DNA from: Piper betle
Taxonomy: Eukaryota; Streptophyta; Magnoliopsida; Piperales; Piperaceae
DNA length: 64,000 nt
Assembly: GCA_033002965.1 (NCBI GenBank)
Contig: JAURVB010008563.1
Location: 90,727-154,726 of the forward strand
Direction of reading: 5' to 3'
In this document: positions 37,911-50,233 of the stretch, piece by piece
Layout of the letters: each line of letters starts with the position of its first letter
Numbering within the stretch: the stretch's first letter is position 1
Notes under the pieces: generated by a model
Told to the model about the DNA's origin: nothing
The model's input: the letters and a program-made list of their open reading frames with translations, nothing else
Databases searched by the model: none
Made by a program: the position numbers and the translations under genes

Positions 37911-38446
37911 ATCAGAATAACAAGCGTGTGTAGAGCTAGAACCATGAAAGAAGAATGTACTTAACACCTTGCAACATATATTTGTCCATATTCTTTAGTT
38001 GGAGTATCATTTGATGATCTTCCAATCTCGTGACCTCGACCATATGGTTTTTCTTTTAGCCATGTCGAGGAATACTTGGAGGGATAATTCATTGCAACGG
38101 TAATACCCGGTTCATTGAAAAAGTGAACACTCCCGGTAAAAGAAATTTGTGTCATGACAAAGATGTGAAGCAGAACAATGAGCACATCCAGTAAAGGGAG
38201 ATCTTCATCTTTCGGATTACACTTTTATCCACTGCTGCCAAATGCCACTTAATGCATCTTTCATATCTGATTAAACAGATTTCAGTAAGAAATATAAATT
38301 TTCGATTTGATAATGGGATGACTAGTTTTAAGATTCTCACCTGCTAAAGAATTCATAAGTCCAGAACCATAAAAAAACTCTGGCCATGGAACTCATCAAC
38401 TGCAGAACAAGCTAGAAGATTTCCTTGCTATTATCACTATCTCACT
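37911..38446. other. 3' flank of the methyltransferase gene
   Basis: Likely 3' UTR and spacer of the minus-strand methyltransferase. No other gene is recognised. Confidence 0.5.
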
Positions 38447-41400
38447 TCAATTTTTCCTGCATATTGTCATGCCATCTCCAATGGGCACCTGTAAGTATTG
38501 CAAAATATTGGCAAATGCCATCTGTTGATAACTAAAAGGCAAACAAAAATGTAATAAAAAAATGTCAGGTGACTCAGGTGTAAAGAAACATCTACCATGC
38601 TAATGCTGACACGGGGATCACACAAAACACTTCTATTGAAATTTCTGATGCTGACTGTCTTGCTATCATTAATCTGCATAAGATCAAACTCATCTAATTA
38701 CCCGATTCAGATCCTAAAATTTACAAATTTCTAATTGTAAATTATCTTACTGATGGATCAGCTACTTTTCCATGCCAGAGAACATTATCCATCACAATGA
38801 TTCCCCTACCCTTATCTGCAAGAGAGAAAGACTGAATCATTAGGAAATAAGTCCAGCAACATTAAAAGGCTGGCAATTAGTACTGATTCTTATAAAAAAC
38901 ATAATTAATGCTCATAGAAATAAAATAAAAGTTGAAAAAACATGAAGCTTGAATATTCAAACATAAGGGTAAAAGAAGCATTGAATTTGCTTAGGAAATC
39001 AAAGGATGCCTCAAGCATGTAGGACACACTTTCTCTGATCGCAGGAACGAAGAGGCATATGACAACAAGTGAAAAAAAATCATAAATATCTCAGGCTGCT
39101 AAGGCAAAGATCACCCCTTCATTGAGACAGCTGAAGGAGGAATACAAAAGATGACCCAGTAAGAAAACTAAGACTAAGAAGTTAAAGTCTTAATTCCCGA
39201 AACAACATACTAAGAGGATGCTAAGCATTTAGTTTGTAGCTATACTCCTAATCCTCCATTAAGCAACTTCCTCATTTGCTAAAAATTTAAAGGCAAAATT
39301 TACATCATCATTTAAAAAACAAAGCGAGATAGGACTAATGTAAACTCCCTTACAAATGCTTTGGTCACTTCTTCAAGAGACTATAATTCATATCAATGTG
39401 TCCATGACTATAAGTTCATATCCGAGGTAGAGCTATCTGATTACAGAAGGGAGTTCCTACTTTCAAGTTGAAATGCAAGTGTATCAGATTACATAAGGAA
39501 TTCCTACTTTCAACTTGAGATACAAGTGTGTTACCCCCATAGGATTCAATATGTTAAAAAGCAGAGAGGTGAGAAATGCCAATAACCAAGTTAAGAGAAT
39601 CCGGAATTTAATACATAAAAACAATTATAGATAGATGAAGTAAACAACCAGAGAATAATAAAGAACCTACGATAAAAATTTTAATGTTTTAGATTCTTAT
39701 GGGAGCTAGAGAAAGATAAAAGAAAATCTCAGAGAAATTAAATTGTCATTCAGCTTCTGATGTGGCAATTAGAGAAAGCAAGAATCATATATGGACATTC
39801 ATCCTATAAAAACTGCCTTCCTAAGAATGGGGAAATACAACAGCCAAAAAACACTAACAGGCTACTGTCCCTATCAGTTAAAAGAAATAAGGCTAAAAAT
39901 AAGATGGAAACTATGTGTCATGCTAAAATACAAAGATCTGAATATCTGGCAACATGGTAACATTGACATGATAAGAATTTTTCACCATAAACCAAATCAT
40001 AATAGCGAAGACTCACACAGAACTACTTGTAATGCAGGTAAGGATCAAACATAAAGAAAAAGGATTTTAATATTACCAATTTCATTAACAACTCAAAATA
40101 CTCAAAGTACTTCTTCTTTTCAGCATCAACAAATGCAAAATCATACCTACACAAAAGGAGAGTATGTGAACCATAAATATGAAGACAGATGAAGCATTTA
40201 TGATACATCTAAAAAATGAGGAGAAAAAAAATCACCAGCCCACTTTTCCATTAGAAATTAGTGTATTGAGAGTATCAGCAGCTAATCCATGTTGCACATG
40301 CACCTATTCATATATGCACTGTATTATTTTTCCCACATGGTATGGAGAGAAAAAAGGATAAATGTGAATACAATCAATCAATCTCGTAGAACATCTCAAG
40401 AATTATTCATGCGACAAATTAAGAACAACAATATTTCATCGCATCTGATTCACAGAAGTCATTAAGGATTCTCATCATACAGCTGACACTAATAATTAAC
40501 ATTCACATTTACAATGAAAGTACCACGAAAGTATATGGATCTTCAGCCAATTGGAGGAGGACAGGATTTTGCTTGAACACAGTCCACAGCATTAAACATG
40601 GGGTGACATGCATAGAAGAATCACCTTATGTGAAACACCAGCTTTTTCATAATACTTCTTTGCAACTTCAAGACATTTTGCATCCCTCTCACATGCAACC
40701 AAGTGCCCTGTTTTGGGAAGAGCCAATGCAATAGCCAATGATGAATACCCCTGAAAACTGGATGTGATCAGTCATTCTTGTGCACGGGAAATATGATCAC
40801 AGCTCTTCAGTGTCACAGCATCAACCAGAATCAATAAACTTACTCTGAAGACACATATAACTTATTAAAAGGCAAGTATCAAAAGATACGAGAAAACAAT
40901 TACAAACAGAAATTCATGAAATGACAAGTTTCTATCCATATTTGCTAGACATTAGAAAGTGAAATTATCCCCTGTAAGCGTCTTGACAACTTCATACTGA
41001 ACGGAACTGGTACTGGGGGTCCTGGTTCATCATGAAAGTACTATTGAAATAAATTGGTTTGGAAGTTACACTCCTTCGCTTATTAAGCAACTATGGATCA
41101 TTAATGTCTTGCATACGTTATTTTGTCAGTTCAAGAACAAAACAAGCAATCATCACTGTTTCAGTACCATTTTACCAGCAATTTTTTCCAAAACATGAAT
41201 CCCATGAATTAAACATGACAAGACACAACTAGATAAGGATATCACTATCAATTACATTCCCCCAAAAAATAAGTTACCATGTATGTGCCAACTTCAATGC
41301 ATCGTTCGGCTCCAAGAATCTGCACAAGCATGGCGAGCAACTGTGCTTGATCAGGCGACACCTACAGACGCAAATTATATCGAAATTTACGCAACCATAC

Positions 41401-41956
41401 ACAAAAATGAACAATGCCCGCATTCCAAACCCTAAACAACCAAATAGACCATATTCTACACAAACAAACACCTCTAAATCAGCTGAATAGTCCCCAAAAA
41501 ATACGTACAACAACCAGTCAAAATCTTCTCACATCTCCACAACTTCACAATCAACACACAAACCAACCTGCATTTGACTGCCGGGCATCGAAGCAGTCTC
41601 CTCTCGCAGCTCTCGCATCACCTACAGCCAAAACAGCGCCACCATCAGAAACCACCCAAAACCCCAATCCGAACAAAGAAACGACAACAGAAAAAGGACG
41701 AAGAAGAAACCTCGGGCTCGTTAGTGTTGGCGAGGATGTACTTGTACAGCTGCGGAGTGACCGAGATGACCTGCTTACCGCCGTACAAGTGGTCGCCGGC
41801 GCCGGTGACGGCGGGCGGCGGCGAGTGGGAAGCCATGGTTCGCCATGTGGGGGTCGGGGTGAGGGTTATGGGCAGGAACCCGCGCCGAAGAATGCGGCGA
41901 CAAGGTAGGAGGGGTACGAAGGAGAGGGGGCGGGCAGCGAAACCCCGGGCGGCCAT
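38447..41956 (-). CDS. CCoAOMT-like SAM-dependent O-methyltransferase, nine exons
   Basis: Class of plant caffeoyl-CoA O-methyltransferase-like enzymes (SAM and divalent metal), substrate not predictable. Exons (minus): 41956-41711, 41621-41568, 41361-41278, 40750-40625, 40303-40236, 40146-40077, 38815-38751, 38673-38596, 38488-38447; all GT..AG. Motifs: QVISVTPQLYKYIL; VSPDQAQLLAMLVQILGAER then CIEVGTYMGYSSLA (motif I, SAM site); LVACERDAKCLEVA; YDFAFVDAEKKKY (metal-binding Asp); MDNVLWHGKVADPS; PIGDGMTICRK at the C-terminus. Exon 7 lacks one G in the G4 run (38803-38806), which otherwise puts a TGA in frame. With it, 277 residues result. The upstream Met at 41956 adds 40 basic residues resembling an organellar transit peptide; the Met at 41836 would give a cytosolic form. 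Motif I has Met where relatives usually have Thr. Confidence 0.94.
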
Positions 41957-42969
41957 CGCAGGCGGTGCGAGGTGGGCAAGGGCGGGAGACGTGTTAAATG
42001 GTATTAAACGGGTCTAAATTCGGACATACCCGGTATTTACCCGTCTTCCATCAATTGTTTGTCTTGGTTTTAGCTTGGTTCAAACCAAGATCAATGTCAT
42101 GCTGTACCTGCACAACAGCCGGACTAATAATTTAGTTTCTTTTTCCTAGTAAAAATATAAAATTTAAACTTGATCTTAACTCTAACTTAAGATGGTCGAG
42201 AGTAATATGACTATGGTGCAGTTAACAATATTATAACAATTATTTTAATTTTTATATAATTATAATTTCAAGTTATAATATTGGGATGTGGAAATTGATA
42301 TTTTAAGAAATACTGTTAATGAATTTTTATATTTCATGATGAGATATGGAATGGATGACATCACTTACTTCTTTCGCATAATATAAATAAATTATACCTA
42401 AGATCGAAAACATGTGATCATGGTTTAAATAATTTACATAAAATACAGAACTTTTTAGTCAATATATAAACTCATTTTTGTTATATTCTTCAATCTTACT
42501 CAAAATTATATAATTTTGAAACAAGTTAAATCAAATGAAACATCAATCAATTACTCATGCAATTAATATATATATATGTATATTTAATTAACCGATTTGG
42601 CAAAAATAATAAAGATTTTAATTAAGAAGCATATATACCAAAGTATTATTAAATGTTTATTATTCAATTAATATTTTCTATTCATTGAATAGATTTTAAG
42701 AAAATAGTTTCTAACTCAAGACACCTTATTTTTATCAAACGCACAGTTGTTGCTCATTGAGACCACCAAATTGCTGCTTGGCACGTTGATGAGCCGATAA
42801 CGTTGACTTTTGTGTGGCCTTAAGGTTTAAGTTGGCCTACTCAAAATCGGCTCGACCACGGGCGCGGCCTTCACAAGACAATCGGACAAACGGATCCCAG
42901 ATTGCGGATATCGGACTAGATAACAGATAAACTTCGATTGCCTCCAAAACTTTCAAACCACTGCCACTA
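41957..42969. other. AT-rich intergenic spacer
   Basis: It contains the promoter of the minus-strand methyltransferase on its left side. No other gene is recognised. Confidence 0.5.
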
Positions 42970-43856
42970 TTGCACGAAACGGCCGATTCCGCGCGGATCG
43001 GCGATTTAAATCGGATCGGCGCGATGCCGATCCGATTTCGGGGCCGACTCGTCGGCCCAGAATCGGCCGAGTTTGGCCGATTCCGACCGATTTAACTCGG
43101 AATCGGAATCGGCCGATTTAAATCGGAATCGGTTTTTTTAAATAAAATTACTAAAATACCCTAGGTATGATTTTTATTAAATTATTTAAGCATGGGTAAA
43201 ATGGTAATTTGGATTTTAAAAACCTAAAATCAAACCCGCTCCCCGCGCCGCCGCCGCCGCCCGTTTCCGCCCTCCGCCGTGCTCTCCGACTCCGGGCTCG
43301 CCGCCGACCGGGCTACCGACCTCGCCGCCGACATCGTAATGTCACCGCCGAAGCGTGGCCGGACCGAATCGGGCTGTGACGCACGAATCCCGCGACTCGC
43401 CGCCGACTCGCCTCCGCTCCGGGCCGCCTCGTCGCCGGCTGCGGGCCGCCGACTGTTCGTCCGACCGGGCTGCCGACATCCTCCGACATCGCCGCCTCGA
43501 GACTCGCCGCCGACCGGGCCGGCGGCGGCGGCGGCGGCGGTGAGGGTAAAGAGTGGCATTCTCGTAATTAAAGTTGACTCGAGTCTAACTCGAGTCAAAA
43601 ATAATAATTAATTCTAAATAATTTAAAAAAATCTTAAAAAATATTTAAAAATATCAGAAACTATAATATATAGAATAATATCAAAATAACATCAATACCC
43701 AATTTTAATATATTTATATTATAAATTGTCAAATTATTATATATGACCGATTAAATTAATTTGGACCGATTCTTTACCGATTCAGACCGATTCCGACCGA
43801 TTCCGACTCGAAACCGATTCCGATTCCGATTCCGATTCCGATTCCGATTCCGATGC
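42970..43856. repeat. CCGATT-type repeat, copy 2, next to the MutS2 start
   Basis: The left end has ATCGGCCGATT-type motifs. The middle is a GC-rich core with artefactual ORFs, followed by the GTAATTAAAGTTGACTCGAG segment and an AT-rich part. The right end has at least seven CCGATT hexamers and finishes near GCAACCAT. It stops about 35 bp before the MutS2 ATG. Confidence 0.75.
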
Positions 43857-46800
43857 AACCATCACCACTACAACTTCTGAGGCCAAACACCATGGCCCCC
43901 GCCGGCGCCGGCTCCGCCGTATTCGCCACAAAATCCGCTGCCACCTCCCTCCGTTTCAACTTCTTCGCCGGATTCCGCGTGGTCGGCTGGGAATCCTGCC
44001 ACACCGCCTCGGCCCCTCCGCCGACACTCGCCGCGTCCTCGAATGGGACGAGGTCTGCGACTCCGTCGCCGGATTCGCCTCCAATTCGATCGGGAAGGAC
44101 GCTGTCAAGGTACGGAGTTCTTGGTTCTTCGCTTCTTTCTTTTGTGCAATTGTTTTGAGGCGGTGTGGTCGCCGTTGTGGTGTGGTTGGGGGAGCAATTG
44201 GCAGTCGCAGCTGTGGTCGGTGAGCTCGATCTTTGAGGAGAGCGTGAAGCTGCCGGAGGAGACGAATGCGGCAGTGGAGATGATCAAGTATGGGGCGAGT
44301 GGGATGGACTTTGGCGGCGTGGATCTCGTCTTGGTGAAGATTTGCTTGAAATTTTTATGTAGAAAATTGTGTCATAAAATAACATCACATTTTTTTATAT
44401 TGTTTTAATTCATCCAAAGTTGATCACAATACCATCATTGCATCGTTTTTCTTGATGAATTCTATGGCACGTAAGTCGAAAATACAAGATAATGAAATGC
44501 ATTTTGTGCTAATTCTTGAACTATGATGGTTTAATCCTTTATGAAATCCCTTCATTGAATATTGGGTTTTAACTTTGAAGGTGCACTTAAGTGTGTTTCT
44601 TGTGGCACTCCAGTGGATGGTGTAGAAGCACTGGCTGTTGCCGGCCTTTTGCAGTTTGCTGATACTCTGCAATCTTCTGTAAAAATGGCTATGAAGGAGG
44701 ATTCCAATTGGTACAACTGTTTTCTGCCACTTTCAGAAGAGGTGCCTTTATTTGATACTAATGTTGATAAGTGTGATTAGTTTGTTATGAAATAATGTTG
44801 TGAGTTGATTATTCCTTAATCTTTCATTTGCCTTCAGATACTGAATTTTGAGATAAGCCATATCTTGATCAAGTCAATTCACCAAGTGATAGACATAGAT
44901 GGATTCGTTAAAGACAGTGCGGTATAAATGTCTCTCTTTGTCCAGCTGTTTAGAATGCACTTCATTGCCTCTCTGATCTTACTTGATAATTATCTTTATG
45001 AAAGTTCTACTAACTATTTTCTATGCATAACTCAATTTATGATTTTGGGTTACCTTATGGACTGTCTCATGCTGAGCTTAAATGCCATGATACGTATCTT
45101 TCAGTGATTTAAGAAATATTGATCATGTAGGAGTTATTTAAGTTGAGACAAAGACATGGAAGCTTGAATAGTTATTTCTTGTGTTTTGCCAGCTTGACCT
45201 AAGTATAGTGGACAGTCCTTGCACCATTTTTGTTAAAAAATTCTGTACTTTTGTATGTATGACGAGGTTAATATGGATAGGAACTGTGAAAAAAAATTCA
45301 GTTTTTAGAAAACAGATGATAACAATCTAACTAAGGTTTGGGAAGGCTGAAATATATGTTCACTCTAAGAGTGAATATCTTGTGAATATTGTTTCGTTCA
45401 GGAATATTCTTTTTTAGTGTCTGTTTTTCTGTTGCAATCCCTCCAGAGCTCTGAGCTGAAGAGATGTAGAGACCAAGAAAGGAGTATTGGAAAGAAAGGT
45501 AGGTGTCATTGTTCTCCGGACACTTCTTTGTTTATAGACGTGGTTCATTGTTTTGATATTTAAGTATGTGCTTGATAACCATTTACAACGTGACTAAATT
45601 CTACAGATTTTTAAGATACCAAGGTCTCTATCTAATCCATCTAAACTTGCATAAATGCTAACTTTCAGTATATTCTCTTCTATCATTTTCAGTATGATGC
45701 ATCATGCATACTAATTTCTCTTCTTTTATTCTTTATGGTTATATCAGCTAATGCATACTTGGTTAGGAATGAGTCAAATGGGTCATATTCTCTGGTAAGG
45801 CTTTCATTTATTTAAAAAGTAAGTTGCTTAACCTATCTGCTATTGAATTTATAGTCAACCATTTCCTTTTCATCAGGAAGTGGTCAATATTGATGGTAGA
45901 TGCTGTTTAAAGTATTCTGCTGACCAGAATACAACTATAAATGGTTTGTTGTTGTCAAGGTATGATAAAACCTTGCGATCGCTTTCTACCCTGAAGTTGA
46001 GAAAAGTTATGTATGTAGTTTAATGGACTGAAGCTGCACTTGTCAGATGTCCATTATCACTTTATAATGAATAACATATATCATCGATGCTTCATGTTCA
46101 TTTCTTTATAGTTAATTTATAGTTTAATAGGCATATATTCTTTTTGTTGTTAGTGCATCAGGTACTGAAAGCTTCAGAGAACCAGTATCTGCTGTTTCGC
46201 TAAATGATGAGTTACAGCGAGCAAAGGCATCTGTGAGAAAGGCCAAAGAGGTAGTGCTTTCCAGGCTGATTGACAAGGTTTTTGGTTTATTCAATAATAT
46301 AATTTGCTGAAATAAATGATATTGAAGTTTCAGAAATGTTTATGATGACTATCATTATTGATGTTGCTTTGTCTTGTTTCAGATGAGAGAGCCCATGGAT
46401 AACATTCAAAATTTAGTCAGTGGTATTACTAAGTTGGATGTGGTATGCAATGCTGTTACTTCTTTCTGTAGTTGCTTACACATGCCTGGTATGCTCATTG
46501 AATAATTATAACTCTTTATTTTTTTTATCTTAAATATTTGATTGATAGTATTTTTTTGTTATGAAAGTTGGAAACTTGCAATACTTCTTTTAGATACAAT
46601 CGCTTTGTTTTGTATTCTGGACAAAAGTTTCAATTCACACACTATTGTTTGAAGATTATTCCTCGTCTGGTACATGGAAGAAAGTTGTACTTTCGCTTGT
46701 GGACTTTTTAATTGTATTAGAGATCTTTTACATTAGTGAAATGACACTCTTTGTTATTATTTCTTTTTTATTGCAAAACATGACTCTACTGGACGGTGAA

Positions 46801-49229
46801 GCCATGAGGGTTTTTATTGGGAAATTCCATTTACCCTTTGATTTTTCGATATCTATCCGAAATGATGAATAAGATGATCATTGCTCTGTGATCAAACTGT
46901 GTACTCTGCTTATCATGTCCATTATATTTACCACCCTTTTTGTATGATGAACTGATTAGAATTTCAGATTCAGATGTCTTATCACGGTGAAGATGAACCT
47001 ATAGTATTAATGTGGTGGACTGAAATTAATCAGTGAATCTTATCTCCTTGACCAGTTTGCTTTATTTTACTCTATTTAATTTAATTTTTAAAATTTTGCA
47101 GATTATAGCTCGTGCAAAATATAGCATTTCATTTGGAGGCACGTCTCCAGAGTTTTCTAAAGAAATTGATAATTATGAATCTTTACCATAAAATGGGATT
47201 TCTTCCGATGCTCTGCCAACTACATAAAACATGTCTTCTTTTCCTACCAAAAATTGGTTGTTGTTTTTGCCCAAAGCATATCATCCCTTGTTAGTTCAGT
47301 AACATCAGGAAAAGCTAAAGATGGCGAGAAATTATCTGAAGGAGAAAAGTGCTGTAAGTAAATAAGCACTTTATTCTGAATTTAGTAGTGCTGCTTATGG
47401 AAAAATGGTTTTTATAAAATGTAGTGTTTTTCGTACCTCTGAATTAGACCTTGGAAACTGCCATTTGGACTTTGAAAATTAGAATTTTGTTTTGGCATTA
47501 TCCATGTTGTCATGCTAGTTCCTAGAGTAAATTGCTGCCTATGATTCTTTCTCTGAGCTCTCTGTGGAAAACTATTGCAAGTTCTTTGAATCTTCAGGAG
47601 AGAAAAAGATTGCAATTGGGAAGTAGTGCACCAAAAGAATTTCTGGACCTTACATCACTAGAAGTTGAGGTATTCTGATTATAGTTTGGTCATTTGTCTT
47701 CTCCAAAACAAGTCTTTTAGAGTCAAGTTTTCATCAACAGTTGCTGTTTGTATAGGTAGCCAAATTAGAAGAATTGCATCCAGTCCCTCTTGATTTTCTA
47801 ATTGCAAAGTGGACTAGAGTTTTAGTAATTACTGGTCCTAATACTGACGGTAAAACAATTACTCTAAAGACGCTTGGTCTTGCTGCGTTAATGGCAAAAT
47901 CAGGTTTAAATGCATAACTTTTTTCCATGTTCATGTTTTTATTCTCTAGTGTAATATGGTCAGCATATATTTCCATTATAAACAACTTGTATTTTAACTT
48001 CTTTTTGTTGTATTGCGGGTATATATGTTTTAGCCTCAGAACCTGTGAGGATCCCTTGGTTTGATTCTGTATTTGCAGATATTGAATAGTCATTATTGCA
48101 GTCATTGTCTACATTCTCTGGACATCTAAAGCGTATTAATGTATGTAACAAAATAGGGTCTTTTATCGCATGTTTAGTAATGCATTTTAAATGTTAATTG
48201 TTGCATGGCAAGTACAGCCAAATGATGACAGTGCTTTTATGAGTGATTTTCCTTGTTTGTGATTACTATCAACTAATGAGTATATAGAGGTATGGTTTGA
48301 TTATTTTTAAAATTTTAAACAAAAAAGTTTTGTTTCCTAGAGCTGTGGGGGTGGAATTTTCCTGTGATTATCCCTAGCCTGATGAAGCAAAGCAAAGTTG
48401 AAGAGAAGTTTTACACTATGGATGATGACAGATGATAATAGATATAAAATAATTTAAGCTAGCGTCCGTGAGAAGATTGCAACCCGGTTGATTCCCCCTT
48501 GCACAAGAATTTCTTTAATATGATTTCACATTCCATACAGTCAGAATCCACAAAAAATTCATTGGTACTTCTAGATGAAGTAAGTCCTGCAGTGGTTATC
48601 CAAGTATTGAACATTCATTTGTTTTTTTTTCATGGCCGTGCAATGTTTTTGTCTCTAATACTTTTCCATTCCTCAAACGATTTTATTGTTACTAGTTGCC
48701 TAGACTTCTATATTGGTAATGCTAATGTGCACTGCTTTAGGTTGGAGCAGGGACTAATCCACTTGAAGGTGCAGCATTGGGAATGTCTCTTCTTGAAGCT
48801 TTTTTGAATCAGGTTCATTGTTGACTGTTGCAACAACTCATCATGGGAAACTTAAAGCCCTCAAATACAGGTAATTACACTTTTTATTCAGTATGTTTCT
48901 GAAAGAATATGTATGATATCCTTTGCTGAAGGAACTATTTATGAATGCAAACAACTGAACTTGCTGATAACTACGCTATTTATGTTGATCAAAATTTGTA
49001 CAGAAAATTTATTTAAATGTTAGCTATTTTTCATACTCCATTATATTCGATTAAATTTCTTTTTCTATGGAACCATTTGGTGGCATATATTTTAATAAGC
49101 TGCTTTGATAACATTAATTCTTAAGGGAGTAATTATATTGAGGGCTAGAACTAGGGTTTGGGAATTATATTATGATGAACAAATACTATCATCAATATTT
49201 GAAGATTCCAAATGTTAATGTCCGACCAC

Positions 49230-49907
49230 TGTTCTAAAAATCGGCCGATTCCACTCGAAATCGGCCGATTTAAATCGGATCGGGCGGAATCCGATTCAAA
49301 TATGGGGTGGAATTGGTTTTTGAATTGGTTTGGGTAAATTATTAAAATACCCTTAGCTTTATATTATATAAATTATTTATGCATAGGCAAAATAAGAATT
49401 TAAAGTTTATAATGACGGAAATACCTCTTGTTCTACCTCTGCCGCCGCTACCCCCTAAGCTCCGGTAGGGCGGGGCGGGGCCGGAGGGGGAGGCAGGGGG
49501 ACGGATCGGGGCCAACGGGACTAGGGTGGCAGGGCGGGGCAGATGCGCAAGGAGGGGGATGGGGCGGGACGGGGCCGGAGGGGTGAAGAGCAGGAGTGAC
49601 ATTTTCGTAATTAAAAGTTGATTCGATTTCTACTCAGGTAAAAAATAATAATTAATTAAAAATAATTTTAAAAAATCCAAAAAATATCAAAATATATCAA
49701 AAAATATAATACATATAATAATATCAAAATGACATCAATATCTAATTTTTATATATTCATAGTATGAGTTGTCAAATTATTATATATGACTAATTTGGAC
49801 TGATTCAGACTGATTTAATTGAACCGATTCTTTTCCAATTTAGACCAATTCCGATTTTGACTCCCTTGAAAACCGATTCTGATTTCGATTCCGATTTTTG
49901 CAACCAT
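49230..49907. repeat. CCGATT-type repeat, copy 3, in a MutS2 intron
   Basis: Same order as copies 1 and 2: ATCGGCCGATT motifs, GC-rich core (49440-49590), GTAATTAAAAGTTGATTCG segment, AT-rich part, then CGATTCCGATTTTTGCAACCATG. The first bases (ttctaaaaatcgg) and the complement of the last (ggttgcaaaaatcgg) suggest short imperfect terminal inverted repeats. Confidence 0.75.
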
Positions 49908-50233
49908 GTGTCTGACTATGTCACTTTTGTCAATGCTTCTGTGAAACTACCAAATTGGATAACTATTAGAAAGATGTGATTTACTTGTTTTAGCACCTTC
50001 TTTTTGAATTTGATGAATGAAATGGTTTGTAATCTTTTTGAAATCTTTTGCAGCACCTTGTTTCCTTGTTTTAAATCATTGCTTATCATGATTTATATTT
50101 TATTTGATGCTGCTGAAGCCAATTTAATTAGTTGCAAAATGTTTCTACAATAACACCCATTTTGAGAATGCCTGCATGGAATTTGATGAAGTTAACCTGA
50201 AGCCAACATACAAGAGACTTTATGGAATACCGG

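Noticed and set aside
43230..43611. ORFs rich in Arg/Pro/Ala on both strands before MutS2
   Set aside because: GC-rich core of CCGATT repeat copy 2.
44013..44016. A missing C near the MutS2 start as a further homopolymer contraction
   Set aside because: An extra C would join the Met at 43892 to the conserved RRVLEWDE frame, but the N-terminus of this family is not conserved enough to be sure; not counted among the firm cases.
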